Shown here piece after piece: positions 34,706-45,830 of a stretch of 64,000 bases of DNA (within the stretch, counting starts at the first letter, position 1; every line of letters begins with the position of its first letter). The position numbers and the translations under genes are program-made. Under the pieces are notes generated by a model. That model saw nothing but the letters and a program-made list of their open reading frames with translations, had not been told where the DNA came from and did not search any database. Origin of the DNA: Luidia sarsii (Eukaryota > Echinodermata > Asteroidea > Paxillosida > Luidiidae); contig OX465111.1 of the NCBI GenBank assembly GCA_949987565.1, positions 14,321,249 through 14,385,248 of the forward strand. Reading direction: 5' to 3'.

Positions 34706-35353
34706 TTACAAAAAATTGGAAAACAACAGAACCTAAAAAAATTAATGTACATTATGTACATTGTGTTAATGTCTACATTCATCAATATACTGTACATGTA
34801 CATGCACAGTAGTTGGTATTCTGGTCTTGTTTGCTTAGTGGAATATTAACAGAATTTCGGCTGGTAACCTGGCTCAGTGGCCGTGTTTACATACAGTGGC
34901 ATACCCGCATGTATATGTGTGTACATACAGATGGTTGTGGAGACGACTGTTTTGAGAGACCAGAAGCTACATGCAGCGTATATGAAAAATGGAAGCCCCG
35001 GGTTGTAATACAGCAAACACGGGGAGTCCTGAGCATTCCGCTGTCACCTAGAAACTAATAAAGGAAGACAGGATAGTCCAAAGATGCTGTCTGATAAACA
35101 AAGTCATTTATCTCCATCTGTGGGCATGTACTATGCAAGCGTGTCATTGGAGGACTGTAATGAAAATGCCCAGTTATGAACACATCCACAGTGAAGTACA
35201 TGTAATTTACATGTACATGCATCTCAATCAATATTCTGGCAGAATAATGGTGCACCTGTACAGAGTGCAAGTACTGTACATGTACATGGAAATCAGTGCA
35301 CATGTGCACATCACTAAAAGTATATATGTACATGTGCACACACATACATGCAC

Positions 35354-35562
35354 TCATTTTTGTATCCTTGTGGAGACATTGCTCAGAAACAATGTTTTAA
35401 AAAAGCTTCCATTTCAACCACATTCACGTATGACCCTTATTCGCTTAAGTTTGCGACAGATTCTTACCCATCACAAATTTCCCATTTTGAGTTATTTCCA
35501 AATATCAGTTTTGTGAAAACCTTGTGGAGACCTATACACCTTGACAATTTCCCTGTGGAGAC
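35354..35562 (-). repeat. Interspersed repeat, family E, copy 2
   Basis: Reverse-orientation match to 1022-1328, including GTATCCTTGTGGAGACATTG, AAACAATGTTTTAAAAAAGC and TTGACAATTTCCCTGTGGAG. Confidence 0.65.
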
Positions 35563-36444
35563 CTGCACATATACAATGTACATGTGTACATGAAGGCATA
35601 TGTATTAAAACAATTGTATTAGGTCTCCACAAGGCACTAGATTCGTGCCCCCTACACACTTTCACTATACATGCTGTTGTAGAATGATCAGTATACATTT
35701 TACATACTGTATACATGTATCCTAATTGTAGAATATATGTACATGTGCATGTATAGAGGGTCAACAAAAGGATACATGATACGACATGTGTACGTACGTG
35801 TAGATGAAACACATTATTTTGAATACAGATGAATAGACCCCTAGCCAGGGCAATGCAGTTCAAGGCAATGGGTTTTCTTGACTGTCTAGTGTCTCCATAC
35901 ACACAGGCTCCAGTACACTCAGTAATTATCCTCCCAGGATATTAGGCTTGTGAAAGGCCGCAGCAATTATCCCCTTTTATTGAGGGCCAGCCCCATTCAC
36001 AATTTTCATGAGCACGTTTAGGGCATCGTTTGGGAAGCAGTGGAGAGAAATTGTGCCCACGGATATTGCTGTTGTTGTCATGGGTTACACTGTACCTGCG
36101 TGATCCAAGGCATTGACTTCCAATGGCTGGCTGTTTGATGTGTTTTTTTAACCACCCTTGTTTCTTCCCCCTCCCCTTATTTTGTGAGTGTTTCTTTGCA
36201 TTTCAGCCAAAGGTGGTGAGATTCTAACTCTGGGTGACATGCTCTGCCTCTGTGGGTGTGCATGGCTGGTTGTGGAGGCCACAACAATTGGGGACTGTGG
36301 TACTTGTACCCATACTGTACATGCAAATTACAGCCAGATCAGCAACACAAGAAGCAGCTTTCTTCAAACAGCAGTGAATTGACAACATTGGTTGGAAATA
36401 ACCATTGATGGCAGATTTGGCTCCTACACTACTGTATGTATAGT

Positions 36445-36880
36445 GTTGATGGAAGTGGTGGTGGTGATGGAGGTGATGGTGATGATGGTGGAGATTGTGG
36501 TGATGGAGGTGGTGGTGGTGATGGAGGTGATGGAGATGATGGAGGTGATGGTGGTGATGGAGGTAATGATGGTGGTGGAGGTGATTGTGGTGATGGACAT
36601 GATGGTGGTGATGGTGGTGATGGAGGTGATGGAGATGATGGAGGTGATGGTGGTGATGGAGGTGATTGTGGTGATGGAAATGATGGTGGTGATGGAGGTA
36701 GTAGTGGTGATGGAAGTGATGGTGATGATAGTCATGATGGTGCTGATGATAGCAGTGGTGATGGCAGTTGTGTTGGCGGTTGTGTTGGCGGTGATGGTGG
36801 CGGTTATGATGGTGAAGGTGATGATGGTGATTGTGGTGATGATGGTGAAGATGGTGGTGATGATGATAATTGTCAATTGT
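36445..36880. repeat. TGATGG/GGTGAT array
   Basis: Imperfect trinucleotide-based repeat (GGTGATGGAGGTGATGG). Plus-strand frames read as Gly/Asp or Met/Val/Glu polymers and minus-strand frames as His or Ile/Thr polymers. The plus Gly/Asp frame starts with ATG and ends in TGA, but codon content is explained by the repeat. Confidence 0.92.
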
Positions 36881-37580
36881 GATAATGAACATAGGCCCCT
36901 ACATGTAGTCTACAAATAGAGTGCAAATAATTATTACGTATTATATATTACAGGATACAAACTCCATTACTCTTCTGTGAGACCTTATCTAATTAAATAG
37001 AGTTGCTTTGGCAACCGCTTTCCAATGGCCGTAATGCCGTGGAGCTTATCAAGCATTCTGGCCAGGTCAAATGAGATACATGCATGTATGGAATTTTTGG
37101 CAAAAAGAAATCTGCTCAGTATAAATGGTCTCCCTCCATTTATGTACAGTGTACAGTACAGTGTACATGTATTTTAATTATTTAAAGTGATTCTGTGGAT
37201 ATTTTCTGCCAACCATTTTGTGCTATTAAAGCATGAAATGTAGTCTTTGCTAGGCAGGGATTTCTCATTGGGCCCCTGTTGGGCCCTGTACAGTCAGATG
37301 AATACCTCCCTCCTCATTAAAGTGCCCTTAATTCTGCCCCGCTGACTTTGCCCCAATTTTAAGAATCAACCGGTGACGCAAATTGAGTCAACAGAGTGTT
37401 CACGGGAAGAAACTGACGCAGGACAATCTGTTTCTATTTGACTTGTTGCGACCTTCACTAGCCACTGTGATTCAGTCTTTCAAGGGCTACCATGTACAGC
37501 TGCAGGGGAAGGTACTGTACATGCGAAAGTACATGGACAACAGATGGAGAGGATGAGATCTTGGATAAGTTCTTGGATTA

Positions 37581-37942
37581 AAGCCGTGTTTCCAATGGAC
37601 TTTAAGAAATGGGAAATTTAACCGAGACGATGGTTACATTTCAAATTTGGTTAAATCTTACCGCCGTCTCCACTTGGACTTTTTGAGTCAGGAACTTTAA
37701 CACTTAAAGTAACCCAGCTGGCAATAAAAGGCTGATGTAAGCACTGCATGTGACATTTGAGGTCACAAAATGACACCGATAGCGCATGAAATACTACCGC
37801 TTCCAGAAGAGGAGAAATTAGTAACATCACCGATCACCAAGCAGAAATTTGACCGCGCCGTTTTCCACCGGACTTAAAGTGGGAAATGTAACCATCGTTT
37901 CGGTGAGTTTCACCAAAATAAGCCCAGTGGAAATGCGGCTTA
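37581..37942. mobile_element. MITE C, copy 2
   Basis: About 360 bp. Left end AAGCCGTGTTTCCAATGGAC, right end CCCAGTGGAAATGCGGCTT, inverted. Sub-terminal ACCGAGACGATGGTTACATT pairs with AATGTAACCATCGTTTCGGT. No coding capacity. Confidence 0.85.
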
Positions 37943-38759
37943 AGATGCAAATGTCATCCACTATGTCTTGTCAACAATGAAAAGGAAAGGCACTTTGGAG
38001 GATCCTGATCGGCAATTGTTATGGAGGCTGATGTGAAGGTTGATAAATCTGGCTGATAAATCTGTCAGTGTGGCAAAAAGGGGCCAGGCAAAGCTTCTGG
38101 GGGGATGGGCACCTCTGCCCCCCCTCTCAGGATCTAAACTTTCCAGTGTGTATAAGCTGACAGGCTTTACATGTACAAGCCTTCTCCTTGAGGACAGAGG
38201 ACATCTTAATGGATGTGGGAGGCAGGCATAGATAGAGTGTCTAGAGGTGACAGAGAAGTGAGGATGGATAGAGGAGACACAGAGCACTGCAAGAGCCTAC
38301 TATACCGGTACATACACTGGACATACAGTATGCTCATTCAAGCATCTGGTATTCTACACACAGAACAAGGCAGTACCTAATATGCACTGTACAGCAACTG
38401 TAGCCCTTGTACTCCCTTTTTTCAACAATAGATTCCTTGTACAAGTTGTACTCCTGTTTTCAAAAGTTTGATATTTTTTATCATCATGATCAAATTATCA
38501 ACATTGCTCTAAAGAGTAGATGAACACAAAGGCTACAGTTACTGTGCATACGTACACGTACAGTATGTACTGTAGCTACATGTAGGCAATAGCATGCATA
38601 CATATACTGTATCTTGACAAGATTACCCTGTAAATTGATATACTGACATGGTTTACATGTAACTGGCAGTTGACAGTGACACTCAGACTCCTCCCACTAA
38701 GCCATGGTAGAGAGGCCGAGACAGAGGTGAACAAATCCTTCTCCACCAAAGACACTAAC

Positions 38760-38802
38760 CTGGCCTTCTCCCTCTCACTCTCTCCGTATCCTTCATCAGG
38801 TC
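38760..38802 (-). CDS. Candidate 43-bp exon
   Basis: On the minus strand a long pyrimidine tract (CCTTCCTTCCCGCCC plus a T run) is followed by about 60 bases with no AG until GATGTCAAG, an AG-exclusion pattern typical of a true acceptor. The exon then encodes DLMKDTERVRGRRP and ends at CCAG followed by GTTAGTG. It starts in phase 0 and ends in phase 1, matching the end of 45442-45600 and the start of 28600-28671. The segment is short and basic, so chance cannot be excluded. An internal GTGAGAG would be an alternative donor. Confidence 0.35.
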
Positions 38803-39764
38803 CTTGACATCAAACAGCCGCATAATAATGAGAACATGATCAAATAAACAATAAAAAAAGGGCGGGAAGGAAGGGGGAGGGGGGAACCTGGAAGCCTCGG
38901 AGGTACAGTACTGTAGTTATGGGCAGGTGCAGCCCTTGGCTGTCCCATTGAAGCAGGTGTGAAGGGTTGAGGGCTAGCCGGCTCCAGAGAAGCCAGCCTT
39001 TGATGTGGAGAGGGGGAGGGGGAGGGAGGGAGGGATAACAGCAGGGCAGCCCAGGGACAGAGAACCACAGGAGGGCCGGATGACTCACCCACGCCCCTGC
39101 TTACACCACACTGCCCACCCCCCAACTATCCGTCATTCATAATAATGCATCCACATTGGTAGCTTTCTTAGTGACAGTGGGGGGAACACTGTGCTGGTGT
39201 GAAGATTGGAGAGAACGAGGAGGCAGGGTTTGTGTTGGTTGGAGCATAATGCACAACACGTGGACAGATTTGGTGGCAAGCGGATCTCATTGTGGTTTGA
39301 TATGAAAACAGTCCAAGCATGGATTGTCTCATTTCATGTGGCATTGCACAAGGACAACTACTGTATGCACATGTATGTACTGTACATACAGTGAATCCAA
39401 TGTACATGTACGTTCAATTTAACTTCAAGATCCTTTGGCACTAAATGGACAATCTCCCCATCTCCTCATGAATGGATTCTGGAAGATGCATGCATGTATA
39501 CATGTATGCACCAGTACATGTACCGGTACACGTACAGTACACACACAATGTACATTGTACATGGATGTATACTGCGGTCTTCAATCACAGGCAGCCACTA
39601 CAGAGTATGGAGTTTCCCAAGCCAAGTGCATTGTAAAATAGTCCCTAATACCGGCTTTGGTTTCCAGACACCGACACAAATGTCTTCTTGAATCGTGTGA
39701 ATTACAGTACAATGCACATGTATGGTACATGTAATATACAAAGCTTGGGAAATTCGACACACAC

Positions 39765-39835
39765 AAAAATGGACAGGCTCTGTGTTTCAACCGTAGCAGG
39801 ACCTTTCTCACGAAGACAAAATACCATAATGAGAC
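39765..39835 (-). repeat. Family A repeat copy
   Basis: TTTCAACCGTAGCAGGACCT then TTCTCACGAAGACAAAATAC. Confidence 0.6.
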
Positions 39836-39989
39836 CAAATCAGCCTCTGTATTCCCACACAAGCAAAAACACAGTAGCTTACAATCAGGGAAAGCAAAGT
39901 TACGTATGCCTGGATACAATTACCTACAGTAGGCCTATGTACATGTACATTGAAGTTCATCATATGATAGCAAAGTTGGATTTTGTAGT

Positions 39990-40055
39990 AAAGCAATGGC
40001 ATTGTACTATTCAAGAGGTCTTGGATTCAAATTCCATTTCAGTCAGAGTTTCTTG
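39990..40055 (+). mobile_element. SINE family 1 fragment
   Basis: AGAGGTCTTGGATTCAAATT then CCATTTCAGTCAGAGTTTCT retains the B box (GGATTCAAATT) and the following block. Confidence 0.6.
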
Positions 40056-40213
40056 ACTCTTTCCAACCATGGAGCCATGTTCCAACCTTTCTCTCTAGGA
40101 TAATGTTTGAAAATACAACTTAAGGGGGGTTCCCTGGCCCAGCCAAGCAAATATCAACCAAGGTGGGTTTCAGGCAACACTCATTACTTTATCTTCCAAT
40201 TTGATCAACTAAC

Positions 40214-40314
40214 CTTGCAGAACTCACTTCCCACAAATTGCTTCCATCTCCAGTTTCAACAACAACCCATTCAAACCGGTGGAGGCATGTACCGATAGAT
40301 GCAACAATCCCTTC
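40214..40314 (-). CDS. Alternative candidate exon that does not fit the main phase chain
   Basis: A minus-strand open frame of 33 codons lies between an acceptor (GGAAGGGGTAG) and a donor (TCTGCAAG then GTTAGTTG). It encodes EGIVASIGTCLHRFEWVVVE then TGDGSNLWEVSSA. The peptide looks protein-like, but it ends in phase 2, which does not join the 43-base exon at 38760-38802. The acceptor is purine-rich upstream and therefore weak. It may be an exon of another transcript, a skipped exon or a chance open frame. Confidence 0.25.
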
Positions 40315-41869
40315 CTACCCCTTCCACCACACCAAAAATCCCCCCCACAAAAAAAAAAATCACTTCCAGCGAATGTCAAGAACAGCTTTTATTTTGAGAT
40401 GTGTTTACATTACATATTACCTTCTACCTAGAGGGGACCTATTTTTTTTCTTTTCTAAACAAAACCTGTTTTGGACCACCAATCCTCCCCTCAAGAATTG
40501 AGCGAGGGAAGTCGGTCCTGTAGAAGGCCTGGAACCCAAAATCAGAGACTTGATTTCACCATGGAGTTATAGCTCCATGAGTTTACTCATGCAGCCAGGT
40601 CTGGTTCAACTGCCACTCCTTGATCATAATTGCATTCTTCATCAACCCCCTGGTCTTAGCTTTGTTGGGGGTGTTTTCTCGGCTAAGGACGGAAATTGTT
40701 GGTTGAAGTGGGGCTGGAACATTGCAGCGAGATCAGGTCTTGCAGGAATAAGGGATTCCCCTCCAGGATGCAGACTGAGGGGATGAGAGGGTAGGGACTG
40801 GAGGGGAAGGGAGAGCACAGCCTTTGCCCCTTTCCCTGGTGCCTGAAATGCTGGAGGCACCTCCCGTCCCTGTTTCCCTTTAAAAGCCGTGTCCGGGCGC
40901 TGGTGATGTTGATCCTGTTTTCTCGAATAAGGAATAAGGCCCACCTCTTGCATCCCAATCTGAAATCTGCACTGGGATGCCGCTACTTGGAATACAGTAG
41001 GCTAACTGTGGTTTTGTCAAATGTACACCATATACATGTACCTGTATGTGTGTACATGTATGCATAATGTACACTGTACAGTCCCCAGGGAGATACTGTA
41101 GTGGCTTCACACCTTCACCATGGATGACTTCAAACCTACCTTACTGTACATGTACATGTACATGTAGTTTCTAAAGATGAAACATGTACATGTATTAAAG
41201 GGGAATGAAACCCAGAGAAAAATGTTGGCTTATCTGATTGGGTGTTAAAAACAACCTACAATTACCTAGATGTGCTACTCACCTACGAGTTTCATAAAGA
41301 GGGAAAAATATGTATGTTGGCAAGATATCTGTTTTTTAATGTGTTTAATGCAAAATTTTACATTTGAAATAGATTCACAAGTTTGTGAATATGTGGATGA
41401 TACAGTACATACATACGGTATACATGTTTCTGTGCATTAACAGAGGCACAACATGCATTATAAAGATACTGTACCTTATAATTATAAATGGATTATAACG
41501 CGAAACTGATTTTTATCAAGGAAATACTATACACTCTGCCCTGATAGCAATAGCATGTTTGTGAGTGGTGACCCCTTCTGATAATTCCTCTGAAGCACAG
41601 AAAAAAACCTGTTGTTGAACAACAAGCGCACAATCTGCCCCATTGTTGCCATTTCTAATAGATAACAGCCATTTCCTGGCAAAAACATTTCCCTGGAAGT
41701 TCAAGAGTGTGGCAACCCCCCCCCCCTCAACCATTACATGCAAATGGAAATATGATTACACCTTACAGTTACAGTGTGTGTTTCGAAATTCTTTGAAAAA
41801 AGCACAACCCTTGTAAAATTCTTTGAATACTGTACAATCCTTGTAAAATTACACTGTGGTGAAATTAAA

Positions 41870-41955
41870 AACTTAAAATAAGAGGGCCTGGCTGACTTGA
41901 TGTTTCAATCGTAACAGGATCTTCCTAAGTAAGTTAAAGGCAGAATAGTTGAATT
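41870..41955 (-). repeat. Family A repeat copy
   Basis: AAGAGGGCCTGGCTGACTTG, TTTCAATCGTAACAGGATCT and AAAGGCAGAATAG. Confidence 0.65.
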
Positions 41956-42424
41956 GTATTATTTTGCGAAAAACTTCACAAGGGGTTTAGTCTGGGCAGT
42001 CTGGCTTATGGCAATATACTTCGACCAGTGTGGGGGTGGAGGAATAGGACATGTTGTGTACAGGACCATACATGTACACATGTACATGTATTCATCACTC
42101 TGGGCCTAAGACAGAGTTAAGGCCAAAGTTAAGAAAGTTTGTCCTCTCTATGGAATTGGGGTCACCCCCTTCCCAGACATTCAGCTGGTCCCCTGCTGTG
42201 CTGAGCATTTCAGAGCCTTAGGGCACCAGGTGACCTCATGAGGACAAGGGCATAGTGTGGTCTGGAGTCTGGACCCAATTGAGCTGATTAAAGCATGCTT
42301 CAAGTGTGAAAAAACTGGCTTAGCGTGGAAATTCTCCCAAGACAGTTGGCTGTGCTCCATGATGCTTATAATGGTATTTGATTTGTATTTGAACATTGGG
42401 CGCTCATCAGAAAATACAAGCCGG

Positions 42425-42500
42425 GCCAGTTATGAGATTTGCATTTTGGTCATTAAAGCAGTTTGCAATTTCTTTTTTTATTACAACAATATTAATGTCG
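42425..42500 (+). repeat. Family A repeat copy
   Basis: GAGATTTGCATTTTGGTCAT then TAAAGCAGTTTGCAATTTCT. Confidence 0.7.
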
Positions 42501-43239
42501 ATTTCCAAAATGATGCTGGGAAGTGCTATACACTTATGCTTGTAACCAAATTTCACTGCCCCTAGCTTGCTGTAAACCTAGATCGCACTGGGAAGGGAAA
42601 CTCCCGCATGTTTAAGAAATTTGTCCAGAGCTTCATCAATCAATAGAGACAGTCTGCCCACCATCATCAGCGTCTGTCAACGTGTCTGAGGACTTGCTCA
42701 GTGAAAACGGGTCGTGCCAACACGATCGCCATGAATCAATTTTGAGCTCTCCAATCACTGACACCCTCCAAGCTGAGACTGGGCCTGTGTGATGCAATGC
42801 AACACCGATGAGCGGTGAGCAGTGAAATGAGCATGTTATAGATTCAGCCTCCTCATCTTCATCTTCTTCTTCTTCTTCTTCTTTGTCGTTCAGCCCTCCC
42901 GCCTAGCGAGTCTCGTGGCTAGCCTCGGCCTCACGTGGCCCTAATCATGTCCCTGCACCACCATCCCCTCCCCTTGGCTACACGCCTGCAGTGTAACACT
43001 ACGCTGCAGGATAGCAGGCAAGTGGAACCGGGCACGGCCCATATCCACATGCACTGGAGCAAAGGCAGCATCAGATCCCATTAAATCAGTGCATTCCAGC
43101 GACAAATAAAGTTCAGGGTTTACGACAACAACGAAAAAAACACTAAGGGCAAACGGGCTGCCATGGACAAGAACAAACTAGGAAGGTTGCAAAAGTCAGT
43201 TTCCTCCACAAGAATCATCAGAATTGTGTGCTCCTGATT

Positions 43240-43310
43240 TTGAAGTGATACCAAAAAATGTTGCAAACTGCTTAAATGACATCAATGGCCAAAAATGCCT
43301 GGCATTTTGA
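43240..43310 (-). repeat. Family A repeat copy
   Basis: GATACCAAAAAATGTTGCAA then ACTGCTTAAATGACATCAAT and GGCCAAAAATGCC. Confidence 0.65.
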
Positions 43311-43399
43311 TGTGAGCATACATGTACATTACATTTGTATACTATCGGTGTTTAACTTTAAGTGCATGCTCAAGTATACAATAAAATATTCTTCCCAAA

Positions 43400-43550
43400 A
43401 AAAGTAAGAGATTAAGAGGACCTGATGCTTTGATTCTTCTAGCAGGTTCTAGCAAAACCTTCTTCCTTTTGAGATTTGAGATTTTACTCCTGTAAGCCAG
43501 TAAGCAGTTTTCAGCAATTTCTGTATCACTTTAGAATATTCTTCCGTGAG
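43400..43550 (-). repeat. Family A repeat copy
   Basis: AGAGGACCTGATGCTTTGAT, TCTAGCAGGTTCTAGCAAAA, TTTGAGATTTTACTCC and AAGCAGTTTTCAGCAATTTC. Confidence 0.65.
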
Positions 43551-43830
43551 GTTTTGTTGTAAGGTGTGGCACTGCAGAATACAGCCACTTGTCATATAAT
43601 ATAACCGCACTCCGCAATATGCACGCTTGACTTCACAGACCCAGATCTGTGTATGCTCAGTAAGCAGCATTTACACGCATGACTGCTCAGAGTATCGTCA
43701 GCCGCTGTTGATGAAATTAGGTGCAAAGTCTGGTACCCAGGGGCCCTCCCTGTATCGGAGACACTCTCACCGTTTGTAATCAGTGCCTTTTCAAAAGTGG
43801 TCAAGCATCCTCAGGCTCTCCGTACACATG

Positions 43831-44018
43831 TACAGTGGAATGTCGCTGGTATAATGAATGCTGATATACCGAAGATTTGGCTTTAACGAACATGCCTTTT
43901 GGCTCCCGATTTTTGAGTACAAAATATGTGGCCGCAACTGTTATAACGAACGAATGACGGCAATACCAAACAATTTTCATGTATCCCGGGATGTTCGTTA
44001 TAGCGACGTTCCACTGTA
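43831..44018. mobile_element. pogo/Tigger-like MITE, copy 2
   Basis: 184 bp flanked by TA. Left end CAGTGGAATGTCGCTGGTAT, right end GTTATAGCGACGTTCCACTG. The interior AAAATATGTGGCCGCAACTG is the reverse complement of the matching block in the copy at 31.4 kb, which lies in the opposite orientation. Confidence 0.85.
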
Positions 44019-44407
44019 CATGTTGGCTTGACTTGATTAAGCTTGGCTTGGCAGTTGGCCTGGCAACAAGAAATGTGTGTATCGTACATGTGTAAGACAA
44101 ACCATTGACAAACTAACTAACTGCACAAGCTGGGAACAGTTTGACTTGAATTAGTTATTTGGTTTACGGGTAGCTTTAAAAAGCTCTCTGAACCCGTGCC
44201 AGGTTTCCACCCCCCCCCCCCTTCTTGCTTAAACACACACACAGTATATCAGAGTTTGCAGTAAGCCACAGGCAATAAGATGGATTTAGATTTGATTATA
44301 TGGCAGTGCTAAGAACTGCAGACCCTTGAAGGTTGTTTTCATGGTCTGCAGGATTGAAAGGATTTTTTTCTTCTTCACCCAATGGCACAGTACAATCGCC
44401 CCCTAAG

Positions 44408-44628
44408 AGTGGGGGAGGAAAGGGGGTATTGGAGAGAGAGAGAGGGGGAGAATGAGGGAGAGAGAGAGGGGGAGAATAAGGGAGAGAGAGAGGGGGAGAA
44501 TGAGGGAGAGAGAGAGGGGGAGAATAAGGGAGAGAGAGAGGGGGAGAATAAGGGAGAGAGAGAGGGGGAGAATGAGGGAGAGAGAGAGGGGGAGGGAGAG
44601 AGAGAGAAAGAGAGATAGAGGAGAGAGA

Positions 44629-44689
<61 letters not shown>

Positions 44690-44970
44690 AGAAGAGAGAG
44701 AGGAGAGAGAGATGGAGAGAGAGAGGGAGAGAGAGAGAGGGAGAGAGAAAGGGAGAGAGAGGGGAGAGAGACAGACAAACAGAGACAGAGACAGACAGAG
44801 ACAGACAGACAGAGGCACAGGTCAAGGCAGAGACAGACGGACAGGCAAACAGACAGATAGACAATAGACAGAGACAGAGAGACAGACAGATAGACAGGAG
44901 AGAAGGGAGGGAGGGAGGGTGGAGGGAGGGAGAGAAAGAAGGAGAGAAAGATAGAGAGACTACATGTATT
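44408..44970. repeat. GA-rich tract grading into (GACA)n
   Basis: Left part repeats GAGAGGGGGAGAATAAGGGA units of about 32-33 bp, the centre is plain (GA)n, and the right part becomes CAGAGACAGACAGAC. Minus-strand S/L/P and plus-strand E/R open frames are artefacts of the repeat. Confidence 0.95.
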
Positions 44971-45441
44971 GTATGGAAGATTTTTGTACTGCAGGCGACA
45001 TGCATTACTTGTTGACAGGGACACTGCTTCCTTGCTTTTTTTTTAGGGTGACCTAAAGTATGAAAGATGGTGGGGGAGAATTCCACAGCTGTAAAGTTAG
45101 CCAATGGCATCTGAGACTACAAAGTGTGATTCATCTGTTTTTTTAAGAGTAATCACTCAGAATCCTCAATTGTAAATCAAGTCCTAAACAGTGTCGCCAA
45201 GACCCTGACGAGTTCCTTTGATAAAGAGGCAAGATGAAGACCCGAGTCTTTAAAACCAAGAAGGGGTTCCAGAAGCAGAGAAGCCTTTTCCCGTGTGCAA
45301 GACTGCACTGAACCAGGGAAGAAGTAGAAAAGGAATCACACAAAGAAATTCAGACGTTAAGAATGTGATTGTTGCATAGAGGAGAATATACAGTACATGT
45401 ACTTCAATTCAGACACTGGGGAAAAACAGAGTCGGGCTTAC

Positions 45442-45600
45442 CTCACATGTATATTGTATGCAATTCCAATGCTCCAATACCAAATCTCGCCGGCTCATAA
45501 TATAATCCACAGTGTCTTGTGGCTGGCCCGAATACAGTTGGTAAAAGCTCTTCCCAGCTCTCCTCACCAGACAAAAACTCTTATCTGCCCCAGAGCTCAT
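45442..45600 (-). CDS. Candidate first coding exon of a minus-strand gene
   Basis: On the minus strand an ATG at the high end opens 53 codons ending at a consensus donor (TGTGAG then GTAAGCCC). The peptide starts MSSGADKSFCLVRRAGKSFY and ends VDYIMSRRDLVLEHWNCIQY then TCE. Upstream the frame stays open without another ATG until an in-frame stop about 100 bases away. The upstream DNA is GC-rich compared with the surrounding introns, as expected for a 5' UTR and promoter. It ends in phase 0, compatible with the exon at 38760-38802. It could instead be an internal exon entered at GATTGCCAG. I do not recognise the family, and its link to the SAM exons 40 kb away is an inference from strand and phase only. 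Confidence 0.5.
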
Positions 45601-45830
45601 GCGTCCTTCCCTCACCGCAGACAGCAGCACACTGGCAATCAATTTACTCCGGGCCGAAGCAGTCAGACAGAGTCCACCTCAGTTCTCCCACCCTCAAAGA
45701 AAACCTCTCTCTCTCCCTGGAGCCAAGCCGGAGCTGAGCCGAGCCGCCCGCACTGAGTCAAAGTGCAGCAGTGGAGGAAAAATTCCCAAGCCACAAGTGC
45801 TATTGATCAGCATGTAGTGCTGTCTGCCTG
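45601..45830 (-). promoter_or_regulatory. GC-rich putative 5' UTR and promoter segment
   Basis: Immediately upstream of the candidate start exon on the minus strand, the base composition rises and GC-rich repeats such as CGGCTCGGCTCAGCTCCGGC appear, followed by a GA-rich stretch. No TATA box or initiator could be assigned with confidence. The call rests on position and composition. Confidence 0.3.

Larger units (their letters stand above)
28672..38759. other. Long intron or intergenic stretch
   Basis: Contains hexamer cluster 28870-29190, two SINEs, a second GA tract, a pogo-like MITE, family A fragments, the pentamer tract, the TGATGG array and MITE C copy 2. No exon is supported. Confidence 0.45.
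38803..45441. other. Intron or intergenic stretch
   Basis: Contains a SINE fragment (39990-40055), several family A copies, a (TTC)n run near 42857-42885, the pogo-like MITE copy 2 and the GA/GACA tract 44408-44970. Apart from the weak exon candidate at 40.2 kb no gene is seen. Confidence 0.45.
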
